This document shows positions 1 to 6,007 of a DNA stretch of 10,030 bases, one piece after another. Position 1 is the first letter of the stretch; each line of letters begins with the position of its first letter. The notes below the pieces were generated by a model. It had not been told where the DNA came from. It made no database searches and saw only the letters and a list, made by a program, of their open reading frames with translations. The stretch comes from Desulfonatronaceae bacterium UBA663 (GTDB taxonomy: Bacteria; Desulfobacterota; Desulfovibrionia; Desulfovibrionales; Desulfonatronaceae), in assembly GCA_002299865.1 (NCBI GenBank), contig DBNV01000109.1, forward strand, positions 1 to 10,030, read 5' to 3'. The position numbers and the translations under genes are program-made.

Positions 1-1
1 T

Positions 2-147
2 GGCTCTATTTTCATCGTTTAGCGTAGCGTTGACCCTTGTACTCGTCACTGCCAAGCTCTTGAAAACAGAAGAAATCGCTGCAAACGATGGCTTCCGCAA
101 GGTTCATGGCATTGCGTGTTCCTTCAACATCAGATGAAAATTGAGCC
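2..147. repeat. Small MITE-like element with 15-bp terminal inverted repeats
   Basis: The left end (2-16) reads GGCTCTATTTTCATC and the right end (133-147) is its inverse, GATGAAAATTGAGCC, matching at 14 of 15 positions. The ends therefore enclose a 146-bp unit of the kind formed by a non-autonomous insertion element or an internally deleted insertion sequence. A third copy of the terminal sequence lies at 5967-5993, far away, which supports a mobile origin. No transposase is visible. The only internal reading frame is a 31-codon minus-strand one (12-107), which looks too weak to call. The window starts one base before the left end, so target-site duplication cannot be tested. A chance inverted repeat is the alternative. 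Confidence 0.4.
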
Positions 148-196
148 AAACCCTATACCAGTCCAGAACTACAAAAAACGGATGAACGGAGGGAGA

Positions 197-1054
197 TCAA
201 GGTTTCAGTCGAATCTTTAGTTCAGCATGCCAAGAGAAAGGGTTAATGTCATGATTTTCAAGACGAGGCCCGTAAACTGGAACCGACTCTCCGCGCTTAA
301 GTATCTGTCGGTCAAACTCTCGTTGGGAAAGACCCCATTTACGAAGAAACTGCTTGCGCCCATTATTCTTTTTGATCTTGCCTGTGCTTACACATCCAAA
401 GTGATAAACAAGACTGTCACCTACGCCAATAAAAATCCGACAACCCGCGTGGTACAGTTTCATGCTGAAGTCATTGTCACTTCCCATGCCAGGTGACAGC
501 TCCGTGCTGTAGCCGCCTACTTCATGCCACATCCACAACGGTACCCAAGTCGGCGGCCAGGTAGAACCCATCCAATCACGACGAATAAGCGAGGAAAGTC
601 TTGAGAGTGCAGTGGGTTCATCCCACGATTCAGGGCTACGACCTAAATCGCAAGAGACGACACAGGGATTTCGGGGACTATTGGGTTCGATCATAGTGGC
701 GGAAAGCATGAAGCGCTCGTCAGCAAAAACCTCGGCTCGCCGCAGTAAATGGCTATCCCAGTTGGGTAGTGCCACCATGTCGTCATTGAAATAAACCAGA
801 TAGCGCCCGGTCGCTTGAGATGCCGCTTGATTGACTGCCCTACATATACCGATGTTTTTTGCACTGTGTGAATATTTATATCCTTGACGCTGAATCCACT
901 GCAATGTCCCATCCGATCCGTCATTTACATGAACAATTAACTCGTATGGGCACTCAGACACAGAGTGCCTGTGCAAGCTCTGTTCAAGCAATTTAAGATA
1001 CGGAAGGTTGTTCCATGTCGGTACGATGATCGAGATTAAAGGCGGTGTACTCAT
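197..1054 (-). CDS. Family 2 (GT-A fold) glycosyltransferase
   Basis: A 285-residue predicted cytosolic or membrane-peripheral enzyme that transfers a sugar from a nucleotide-sugar donor, probably during surface polysaccharide synthesis. The N-terminus ISIIVPTWNN (residues 8-17) is the usual first strand of GT2 enzymes. It is followed by NDGSDGT (44-50) and FNDDM (89-93), a DXD-like metal and nucleotide binding site. A later GSDNDF acidic segment fits the acceptor-side region. No membrane segment is seen. The start at 1054 places the GT2 strand at the N-terminus; an in-frame ATG at 1084 adds 10 residues and is possible, and neither has a strong ribosome site. The gene lies 109 bases after kdsC on the same strand, so a lipopolysaccharide role is inferred. 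Its lower GC than kdsC suggests separate acquisition. Donor and acceptor are unknown. Confidence 0.85.
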   Translation of the reverse strand: MSTPPLISIIVPTWNNLPYLKLLEQSLHRHSVSECPYELIVHVNDGSDGTLQWIQRQGYKYSHSAKNIGICRAVNQAASQATGRYLVYFNDDMVALPNWDSHLLRRAEVFADERFMLSATMIEPNSPRNPCVVSCDLGRSPESWDEPTALSRLSSLIRRDWMGSTWPPTWVPLWMWHEVGGYSTELSPGMGSDNDFSMKLYHAGCRIFIGVGDSLVYHFGCVSTGKIKKNNGRKQFLRKWGLSQREFDRQILKRGESVPVYGPRLENHDINPFSWHAELKIRLKP

Positions 1055-1163
1055 CGAATTGGATCTTTGTTGGTTGAGTCGCATTGTGTGGTCTGCCAGC
1101 CGCTCAGATAGACCCCGGCCAGCAGGCAGAAAGACTTGCCCTGGCACCCCTTCTTGATAGTAT

Positions 1164-1691
1164 CTAACTGCCCCGCAGCCATTTTTCCCAGAGTGCTGCA
1201 TACTTGCCCTGGGCTTCCAGGATAAAGGCAATGGCCTCCCTGGCCGCACCGTGTCCGCCCGGGGCCTTTGACACCCAGGCGGCCAGGGCCGTGATCTCGG
1301 GCTGGGCGTTGGCCACGGCCATGGGCAGGCCCACCAGGCGCATGGCCGATGCGTCCACCCAGTCGTCTCCAAGATAGGCCACCTGGGCGAGATCCAGATT
1401 CTTGCGCGAACAAATATCCCGGATGATCGGGACCTTGTTCGTATGCCCGGGGTGGTATTCCGCTATGCCCAACTCCCGCGCCCTGGAGGCCACGGCTGGA
1501 GATTCCAGCCCGGAGATCACCGCGCATTCCAGGCCAACGGACCGGGCCATCTTGATGCCCAGGCCGTCTTGAACATTGAAGCGTTTGCTGACCTGCCCCG
1601 ACGCGTCGTAGTACAGCCCTCCGTCTGTGAGCACGCCGTCCACGTCCAGGATCAGCAGGGCAATGTTGCGGGCGCGTTCTTCAATTTGCAC
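1164..1691 (-). CDS. kdsC: 3-deoxy-D-manno-octulosonate 8-phosphate phosphatase (KdsC)
   Basis: A HAD-superfamily phosphatase that hydrolyses Kdo 8-phosphate to Kdo and phosphate in the cytoplasm, the step after KdsA. The 175 residues match the usual KdsC length (about 170-190), with no cap domain insertion. Visible motifs are DVDGVLTDG with nucleophile Asp16 and Asp18, SG at 60-61 (motif II), Lys86 (motif III) and GDDWVD with Asp109, Asp110 and Asp113 (motif IV). There is no in-frame ATG before motif I, so a GTG start at 1691 is chosen. It gives the typical family N-terminus (QIEERARNIALLILDVDG) and overlaps the end of kdsA by 11 bases, which suggests translational coupling. The frame stays open further upstream inside kdsA, but that extension has no homology to the family. 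Confidence 0.93.
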   Translation of the reverse strand: MQIEERARNIALLILDVDGVLTDGGLYYDASGQVSKRFNVQDGLGIKMARSVGLECAVISGLESPAVASRARELGIAEYHPGHTNKVPIIRDICSRKNLDLAQVAYLGDDWVDASAMRLVGLPMAVANAQPEITALAAWVSKAPGGHGAAREAIAFILEAQGKYAALWEKWLRGS

Positions 1692-2502
1692 GAGGTAGGC
1701 CCCAAATTCGCAGCAGATCGTCCAGGAGCGCGGGCAGCTTGTCCAGAGGCCAGCTGTTGGGACCGTCGCACAGGGCCTCCTCAGGCCGGGGATGAACCTC
1801 CAGGAAGACCCCTTGGCACCCGGCGGCCACGGCGGCCCTGGCCAGCACGGGCACGAACCGGCGCTGGCCGTCCGAGGCATGGCCCTTGCCGCCAGGCAGC
1901 TGCACGGCATGGGTGGCGTCGAAAACCACCGGGTGGCCCAGCTCGGACATGATGGGGATGGAGCGATAGTCCACCACGAGGTTGTTGTAGCCAAAGCTTG
2001 CGCCGCGCTCAGTCAGCCAGATTTTGCCGTTGTCCGTGGCGCGCAGTTTTTGAACCACCGGCCGCATGTCCCAGGGGGCCAGGAATTGACCTTTCTTGAT
2101 GTTTACGATCCGGCCGGTCTCTCCGGCGGCCGTGAGCAGGTCGGTCTGGCGGCAGAGAAAGGCCGGAATCTGGAGCACGTCCGCGACCCGGGCCACGATT
2201 CCGGCCTGCCGCGGCTCATGAATGTCTGTGACCACGGGCAGTCCGGTGCGTTCCTTGATCTGGTTCAGCCATTCCAATCCTTGTTCCAGACCGGGTCCTC
2301 GGAAGGAAGTGAGCGAACTGCGGTTGGCCTTGTCAAAAGAGCTTTTGAAAATCACGGTCAGGGACCGCCGCGCTGCAATCTCGGCCAGGCGCAAGGCCAC
2401 TTCCAGGGCCAAGTCCAGGTTTTCCAGGACGCATGGGCCGGCGATGACAAAAGGCGCTGTCAGGCAGCGCTCGTAAAGGGCTTGGGAGTCCGTATTCATC
2501 AT
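1681..2502 (-). CDS. kdsA: 3-deoxy-8-phosphooctulonate synthase (KdsA), metal-dependent type
   Basis: Condenses phosphoenolpyruvate with arabinose 5-phosphate to give Kdo 8-phosphate, the first committed Kdo step, in the cytoplasm. The 273-residue TIM barrel carries the substrate motif KSSFDKAN (53-60), TDIHEP (92-97), KKGQF (136-140) and DATHAVQ (195-201). Cys24 in AGPC, His198, Glu235 and Asp246 line up with the metal ligands of the Aquifex aeolicus enzyme (C11, H185, E222, D233), each shifted by exactly 13 residues. It should therefore be the metal-dependent class; the E. coli type has Asn at the Cys position. The start is one of two adjacent ATGs (2502 or 2499), after GGGAG; the second has the better spacing. 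The gene begins 10 bases after the pyrG stop and overlaps kdsC. Confidence 0.97.
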   Translation of the reverse strand: MMNTDSQALYERCLTAPFVIAGPCVLENLDLALEVALRLAEIAARRSLTVIFKSSFDKANRSSLTSFRGPGLEQGLEWLNQIKERTGLPVVTDIHEPRQAGIVARVADVLQIPAFLCRQTDLLTAAGETGRIVNIKKGQFLAPWDMRPVVQKLRATDNGKIWLTERGASFGYNNLVVDYRSIPIMSELGHPVVFDATHAVQLPGGKGHASDGQRRFVPVLARAAVAAGCQGVFLEVHPRPEEALCDGPNSWPLDKLPALLDDLLRIWGLPRAN

Positions 2503-2512
2503 GCTCCCGGCT

Positions 2513-4153
2513 TTAGCCCTTGTTCTTGAAGGTCAGGCCGGCGCCGATGAAATCCCGGAACAAGGGATGGGGGGCCAGCGGACGAGACTTGAATTCCGGG
2601 TGGAACTGGCAACCCACGAACCACGGATGCCCGGCCAGCTCCACGATCTCCACCAGGGCGTTGTCCGGCGAGACGCCGCTGAGCAACATTCCAGCGTTTT
2701 CAAATAGTTCAGCGTAGTCAGCATTAAATTCGTACCTGTGCCGGTGCCGCTCCGCAATGGCTTCGGTCTGGTATGCGGCAAAGGCCCTGGTATCGGGCTT
2801 GATCAGGCACGGATAAGCGCCCAGGCGCATGGTACCCCCTTTGGCGTAGTTCACATCGCGCTTTTGCAGGCATTGGCCGCGATGGTCGTACCATTCAGCC
2901 ATCAAATAGATCACCGGATTGGGCGTTGTCGGGTCGAATTCCTGGGAATTGGCCCGCTCCAGCCCCAACACGTTGCGGCCGAACTCGATCACGGCGCACT
3001 GCATGCCCAAGCAGATGCCCAAGAAGGGAATGCCCTGCTCCCGGGCATGGCGGATGGCCGCGATTTTGCCCTCCACCCCGCGTACCCCGAATCCGCCAGG
3101 CACCAGAACGCCATGGATGCCGGCAAGTTTTTGGGCCACGTTTTCCTCGGTGATCTTCTCAGAATTAATATATTCCAGGCTTACGGAGGATTCGTGGCTC
3201 ACCCCGCCGTGGATCAACGCCTCGTGCAGACTTTTGTAGGATTCGCGCAGATCCACGTATTTGCCGACAATGGCGATGCGGACCTCGTCCTTGGGGTTGC
3301 GCAGCGTTTCCACCAGCACCTTCCAACACGACAGGACCGCGTTTTTGGCCGGCAGGCGCAGCAAGATGGCGATCTTCTGGTCCACGCCCTCCTCGTACAG
3401 GGCTAAAGGGACTTCATAAATGCTTTTGACGTCCTTGGCCGTGAACACCGCGTCTTCGTCCACGTTGCAAAACAGGGCGATCTTGGACTTGATGTCCGCG
3501 TTCAGGTCCATCTCGCTGCGGCACAAAATGATGTCCGGCTGAATGCCGATGCTGCGCAGTTCCTTGACGCTGTGTTGGGTGGGCTTGGTCTTCAGCTCGC
3601 CTGCGGCCCGGATATAAGGCACCAGGGTCAGGTGAATGTAGAGCACGTTGTTTTTGCCCAGGTTGGAACGCAACTGGCGGATGGCCTCCAGGAAGGGCAG
3701 GCTTTCGATGTCGCCCACGGTCCCGCCTATCTCGATGATGGCTACGTCTTCGTCATGCTGGACCACTCCCAGGATCACGCTTTTGATCTCGTCGGTGATG
3801 TGCGGGATGACCTGCACCGTGCCGCCCAGATAGTTGCCGCGGCGCTCCTTGGTGATCACGGAGTTGTAGATGCTGCCCGAGGTGTAGTTGTTGCGCTGGG
3901 TCATGGAAATGTTCAGGTAGCGCTCGTAATGTCCCAGATCCAGATCCGTCTCGGCCCCGTCGTCGGTGACGTAGACCTCGCCGTGCTGAAAAGGGTTCAT
4001 GGTCCCCGGATCGACATTAATATAGGGATCGAGCTTCTGAATGGTTACTTTTAGGCCGCGTGCCTGCAGAAGCGCCCCGATGGACGCCGCCGCCAGCCCT
4101 TTGCCCAGCGAAGACAACACTCCGCCGGTGACGAAGATGAACTTGGTTTCCAT
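2513..4153 (-). CDS. pyrG: CTP synthase (PyrG)
   Basis: Makes CTP from UTP, ATP and glutamine in the cytoplasm. The 546 residues nearly equal the E. coli enzyme (545). The synthetase domain starts FVTGGVLSSLGKG (7-19, P-loop), followed by DPYINVDPGTMNPFQHGEV. The class I glutamine amidotransferase domain (from about residue 290) has PGGFG (352-356), the nucleophile Cys381 in GICLGMQ, and His518 and Glu520 in QFHPEF. Everything needed for catalysis is present. The ATG at 4153 gives the standard N-terminus METKFIFVTGG and has GGAG four bases upstream (4158-4161). An in-frame ATG at 4234 would add a 27-residue tail without family support. As first gene of pyrG-kdsA-kdsC, it supplies the CTP that KdsB later uses to activate Kdo. 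Confidence 0.98.
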   Translation of the reverse strand: METKFIFVTGGVLSSLGKGLAAASIGALLQARGLKVTIQKLDPYINVDPGTMNPFQHGEVYVTDDGAETDLDLGHYERYLNISMTQRNNYTSGSIYNSVITKERRGNYLGGTVQVIPHITDEIKSVILGVVQHDEDVAIIEIGGTVGDIESLPFLEAIRQLRSNLGKNNVLYIHLTLVPYIRAAGELKTKPTQHSVKELRSIGIQPDIILCRSEMDLNADIKSKIALFCNVDEDAVFTAKDVKSIYEVPLALYEEGVDQKIAILLRLPAKNAVLSCWKVLVETLRNPKDEVRIAIVGKYVDLRESYKSLHEALIHGGVSHESSVSLEYINSEKITEENVAQKLAGIHGVLVPGGFGVRGVEGKIAAIRHAREQGIPFLGICLGMQCAVIEFGRNVLGLERANSQEFDPTTPNPVIYLMAEWYDHRGQCLQKRDVNYAKGGTMRLGAYPCLIKPDTRAFAAYQTEAIAERHRHRYEFNADYAELFENAGMLLSGVSPDNALVEIVELAGHPWFVGCQFHPEFKSRPLAPHPLFRDFIGAGLTFKNKG

Positions 4154-4365
4154 GCGGCTCCAGGAAGTTATGAAAAACATGCAGGATGTTTTGTTTTTTT
4201 GACGGAAAACATATCGCAACACCTCCCGCCACAAACAGAGGCATCTTGCCCTGTTTACAAAAAAAAGGCTACTTCAGTGAATTGTTGACGGATATTGACC
4301 TAGCCTCTAAATTGCTTGTCCCCAGCGCTGTTTGCTGACATAACGGAACAACGGAGGCGGACGTC
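4154..4365. other. Divergent intergenic region between pyrG and purQ
   Basis: This 212-base gap separates two genes read away from each other, so it must hold the control signals of both. It is AT-rich, with a run of seven T at about 4194-4200 and of eight A at about 4259-4266. A clear plus-strand promoter is at 4285-4313 (separate entry). On the minus strand I find no convincing -35/-10 pair for pyrG; weak candidates lie around 4205-4235. No riboswitch fold or PurR-type palindrome was recognised by eye. Confidence 0.6.
4285..4313 (+). promoter_or_regulatory. Sigma70-type promoter for purQ
   Basis: TTGACG (4285-4290, five of six to the -35 consensus) is followed after exactly 17 bases by TAAATT (4308-4313, four of six to the -10 consensus). 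Transcription would start near 4320, giving a leader of about 45 bases before the purQ ATG. Position, spacing and orientation all fit. No experimental start is known. Confidence 0.6.
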
Positions 4366-5178
4366 ATGACCCAAGTCAAAGCCCTGGTCCTCACGGGATA
4401 CGGCACCAACTGTGAGCGGGAAACCGCCCACACTGCCTTGCTGGCTGGAGTGGATCAGGCGGACGTGGTGCATTTTTCCCAGTTGCTTTCCGGAGAGAAG
4501 CGTTTGGGGGAGTACAATTTTTTGATTTTCCCCGGCGGGTTTCTGGACGGAGACGACCTGGGCGCGGCCCAGGCCGCAGCCCTGCGCTGGCGCCATGCCA
4601 AAACGGAACTCGGCCGCCCGCTTCTGGAGGAGTTGAAGGATTTTTTCGACTCCGGCGGGGTGATTCTGGGCATCTGCAACGGCTTCCAGCTCCTGGTCAA
4701 GCTGGGCCTGCTGCCGGCCCTGGGCAGGCGTTATTTTGAGCGGCAGGTCAGCTTGAGTCATAACGATTCGGCTCGCTTTGAGGATCGCTGGGTTTATCTG
4801 CAAGCCAATGATCGAAGCCCGTGCGTATTCACCAAGGGACTGGACAGACTCTACTTTCCCGTGCGCCACGGCGAGGGCAAGCTCGTGGCCCGGGATGAAG
4901 AAACACTGGCGGCCCTGGAACGCGAAGGACTGGTGGCCTTATCCTACGTACACCCGGAAACCGGGCAAGTGAGCACGGAATACCCGTACAATCCCAACGG
5001 CTCGCCGTGCGGTATCGCCGGGTTGACCGACCCTTCCGGACGTATCCTGGGACTGATGCCCCACCCCGAGGCGTACAACCATCCCACCAACCACCCGGCC
5101 TGGACCAGGGGGGAGCAGGGGACTTTGGGGATTCGGCTTCTGGCCAACGGAGTGGAGTATCTGCGTCGTCAGGGATGA
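4366..5178 (+). CDS. purQ: Phosphoribosylformylglycinamidine synthase, glutaminase component (PurQ-type)
   Basis: A class I glutamine amidotransferase that releases ammonia from glutamine for the PurL-catalysed conversion of FGAR to FGAM in purine synthesis, in the cytoplasm. Visible features are the N-terminus ALVLTGYGTNCERET (the family pattern with GTNCE), FPGGFLDGDD (55-64), the nucleophile Cys104 in GICNGFQ, RHGEGKLV, the segment YPYNPNGS, and the His233/Glu235 pair in MPHPEAYNHPTN. At 270 residues it is longer than the usual small PurQ (about 220-230) and resembles the glutaminase domain of large single-chain PurL proteins. The ATG at 4366 has GGAGG at 4353-4357, 8 bases upstream. No purL or purS lies beside it, so the synthase partner must be encoded elsewhere. 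It has its own promoter and is followed by a strong inverted repeat before tadA. Confidence 0.92.
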   Translation: MTQVKALVLTGYGTNCERETAHTALLAGVDQADVVHFSQLLSGEKRLGEYNFLIFPGGFLDGDDLGAAQAAALRWRHAKTELGRPLLEELKDFFDSGGVILGICNGFQLLVKLGLLPALGRRYFERQVSLSHNDSARFEDRWVYLQANDRSPCVFTKGLDRLYFPVRHGEGKLVARDEETLAALEREGLVALSYVHPETGQVSTEYPYNPNGSPCGIAGLTDPSGRILGLMPHPEAYNHPTNHPAWTRGEQGTLGIRLLANGVEYLRRQG

Positions 5179-5186
5179 CGTTGGAG

Positions 5187-5231
5187 GCAAGCCCTGCTGC
5201 CCCGGGAAGGGCTTGCCCTAGCAGGGCTTGC
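5187..5231 (+). repeat. 12-bp perfect inverted repeat with alternative pairing, purQ-tadA gap
   Basis: GCAAGCCCTGCT (5187-5198) is exactly complementary to AGCAGGGCTTGC (5220-5231), with a 21-base loop. The loop holds a second copy of AGGGCTTGC (5208-5216), so the left arm can pair with either of two sites, a 9-bp or a 12-bp stem. It starts 9 bases after the purQ stop. No T-run follows, so it is not a textbook intrinsic terminator; it could act as a 3'-end stabiliser, a Rho-linked terminator or an attenuator ahead of tadA. Confidence 0.7.
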
Positions 5232-5262
5232 GAGCACTGAAAGATCCGTCCAAGGCGCATCA

Positions 5263-5778
5263 TTGACACATCAAGGGCCATCTCGTACAAAAAATGATCT
5301 TTCAGGTGTAGTGCCGGCTGCATCCGGTCCCTGGAACCAGGCCATGTTGCTGGCTTTGGAGCAGGCCGATCTGGCCGGCAAGCAGGGCGAGGTTCCGGTG
5401 GGGGCGGTGGTCCTGGATGCCGGCGGAATGGTTCTGGCGGCGGCCCGCAATCAGACCTTGCGGCTAACCGACCCCTCCGGGCACGCGGAAATACTGGCTC
5501 TGCGCGAGGCCGCGGCAAGGGTCGGCGATTATCGCTTGAGCGGCGCAGTCCTCGCGGTGACCCTAGAGCCTTGTCTGATGTGCCTGGGCGCGATGATTCA
5601 AGCCCGGATCGCAGGACTGGTGTTCGGCGCGCGGGATCCCAAAGCGGGAGCAGTGTTGTCGCGGCTCAACGTCAACGACCTGGATTGGCTGAATCATCGC
5701 TTCTGGGTCCTGGAAGGGGTTCTGGCAAAGGAGTGTGGAAAAGTCCTGCGCGAATTCTTTCAGGCGTGCAGAAAGTAA
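5263..5778 (+). CDS. tadA: tRNA-specific adenosine deaminase (TadA)
   Basis: Deaminates the wobble adenosine (A34) of tRNA-Arg(ACG) to inosine. The protein is a zinc-dependent cytidine-deaminase fold enzyme that works as a homodimer in the cytoplasm. Visible features are EVPVGAVV (43-50), the zinc and proton-shuttle motif HAE (His74, Glu76), PCLMC with zinc ligands Cys104 and Cys107, GAMIQARI, VFGARDPKAGA, and the family-typical end HRFWVLEGVLAKEC before the C-terminal helix. Numbering assumes a TTG start at 5263 (171 residues), which has AAGG seven bases upstream. A GTG at 5311 (155 residues) is an equally possible start, and the ATG at 5344 is too far in. The residues before about 22 match nothing in the family. 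A tRNA-Ser gene follows 35 bases downstream. Confidence 0.94.
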   Translation: MTHQGPSRTKNDLSGVVPAASGPWNQAMLLALEQADLAGKQGEVPVGAVVLDAGGMVLAAARNQTLRLTDPSGHAEILALREAAARVGDYRLSGAVLAVTLEPCLMCLGAMIQARIAGLVFGARDPKAGAVLSRLNVNDLDWLNHRFWVLEGVLAKECGKVLREFFQACRK

Positions 5779-5813
5779 GCGTCGGGCCTTTGTTTGAACA
5801 ATGAAGGGGTTGC

Positions 5814-5908
5814 GGAGAGGTACCGAAGTGGCCGTAACGGGGTCGACTCGAAATCGACTTGCCCTGCCAAAACGGGGCACGTGGGTTCGAATCCCACCCT
5901 CTCCGCCA
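5814..5908 (+). tRNA. tRNA-Ser (anticodon CGA)
   Basis: The acceptor stem GGAGAGG (5814-5820) pairs with CCTCTCC, followed by discriminator G and an encoded CCA (5906-5908). The anticodon stem GTCGA/TCGAC (5842-5846, 5854-5858) encloses a 7-base loop with CGA at 5849-5851, which reads the codon UCG. A long variable arm (about 5860-5880, TGCCC pairing with GGGCA) is typical of class II tRNA-Ser. The T arm is GTGGG-TTCGAAT-CCCAC. All stems are perfect or nearly so, so it should be functional. It probably shares a transcript with tadA, since no separate promoter is apparent in the short gap. Confidence 0.97.
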
Positions 5909-5924
5909 TGTACGCATTGTTTGG

Positions 5925-5948
5925 TTTCCATCTGGAAAGGCTCTTTTT
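5925..5948 (+). terminator. Weak intrinsic terminator candidate after tRNA-Ser
   Basis: TTTCCA-TC-TGGAAA (5925-5938) is a perfect palindrome, which as RNA could form a short stem of about five pairs. It is followed by GGCTC and five T (5944-5948). It begins 17 bases after the tRNA CCA end, a fitting place to end the tadA-tRNA transcript. The stem is AT-rich and short, so the call is weak. Confidence 0.35.
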
Positions 5949-5966
5949 CCGGACAATAAACGCCTG

Positions 5967-5993
5967 GGCTCTATTTTCATCTAATATTGAGAC
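5967..5993. repeat. Third copy of the left-end terminal repeat
   Basis: GGCTCTATTTTCATC (5967-5981) is identical to 2-16. The following bases (to 5990) continue to match the inverse of the copy at 121-147, giving 21 matches in 24 positions. It lies between the tRNA-Ser gene and the end of the membrane spermidine-synthase-like gene, close to where base composition drops. No partner in the opposite orientation is seen nearby, so it looks like a solo element end. Confidence 0.45.
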
Positions 5994-6007
5994 TTTTTCA
6001 GGTTCGA

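Noticed and set aside
12..107. 31-codon minus-strand frame starting ATG AAC CTT, ending just inside the left repeat
   Set aside because: It is short, has no recognisable family and lies inside a probable mobile element; no ribosome site was evident.
151..160. CCTATACCAG shared with 9509-9518, considered as an attachment or target duplication
   Set aside because: A 10-base match in a 10-kb window is expected by chance many times.
1443..2529. Long plus-strand frames opposite kdsC and kdsA
   Set aside because: They are proline-, glycine- and arginine-rich antisense readings of clearly recognisable genes, caused by high GC.
2738..4054. Plus-strand frames of 160-222 codons opposite pyrG
   Set aside because: They mirror the conserved pyrG frame and show no domain of their own.
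4829..5518. 229-codon minus-strand frame opposite purQ and tadA
   Set aside because: It spans two unrelated conserved genes and the inverted repeat; its composition is that of an antisense shadow.
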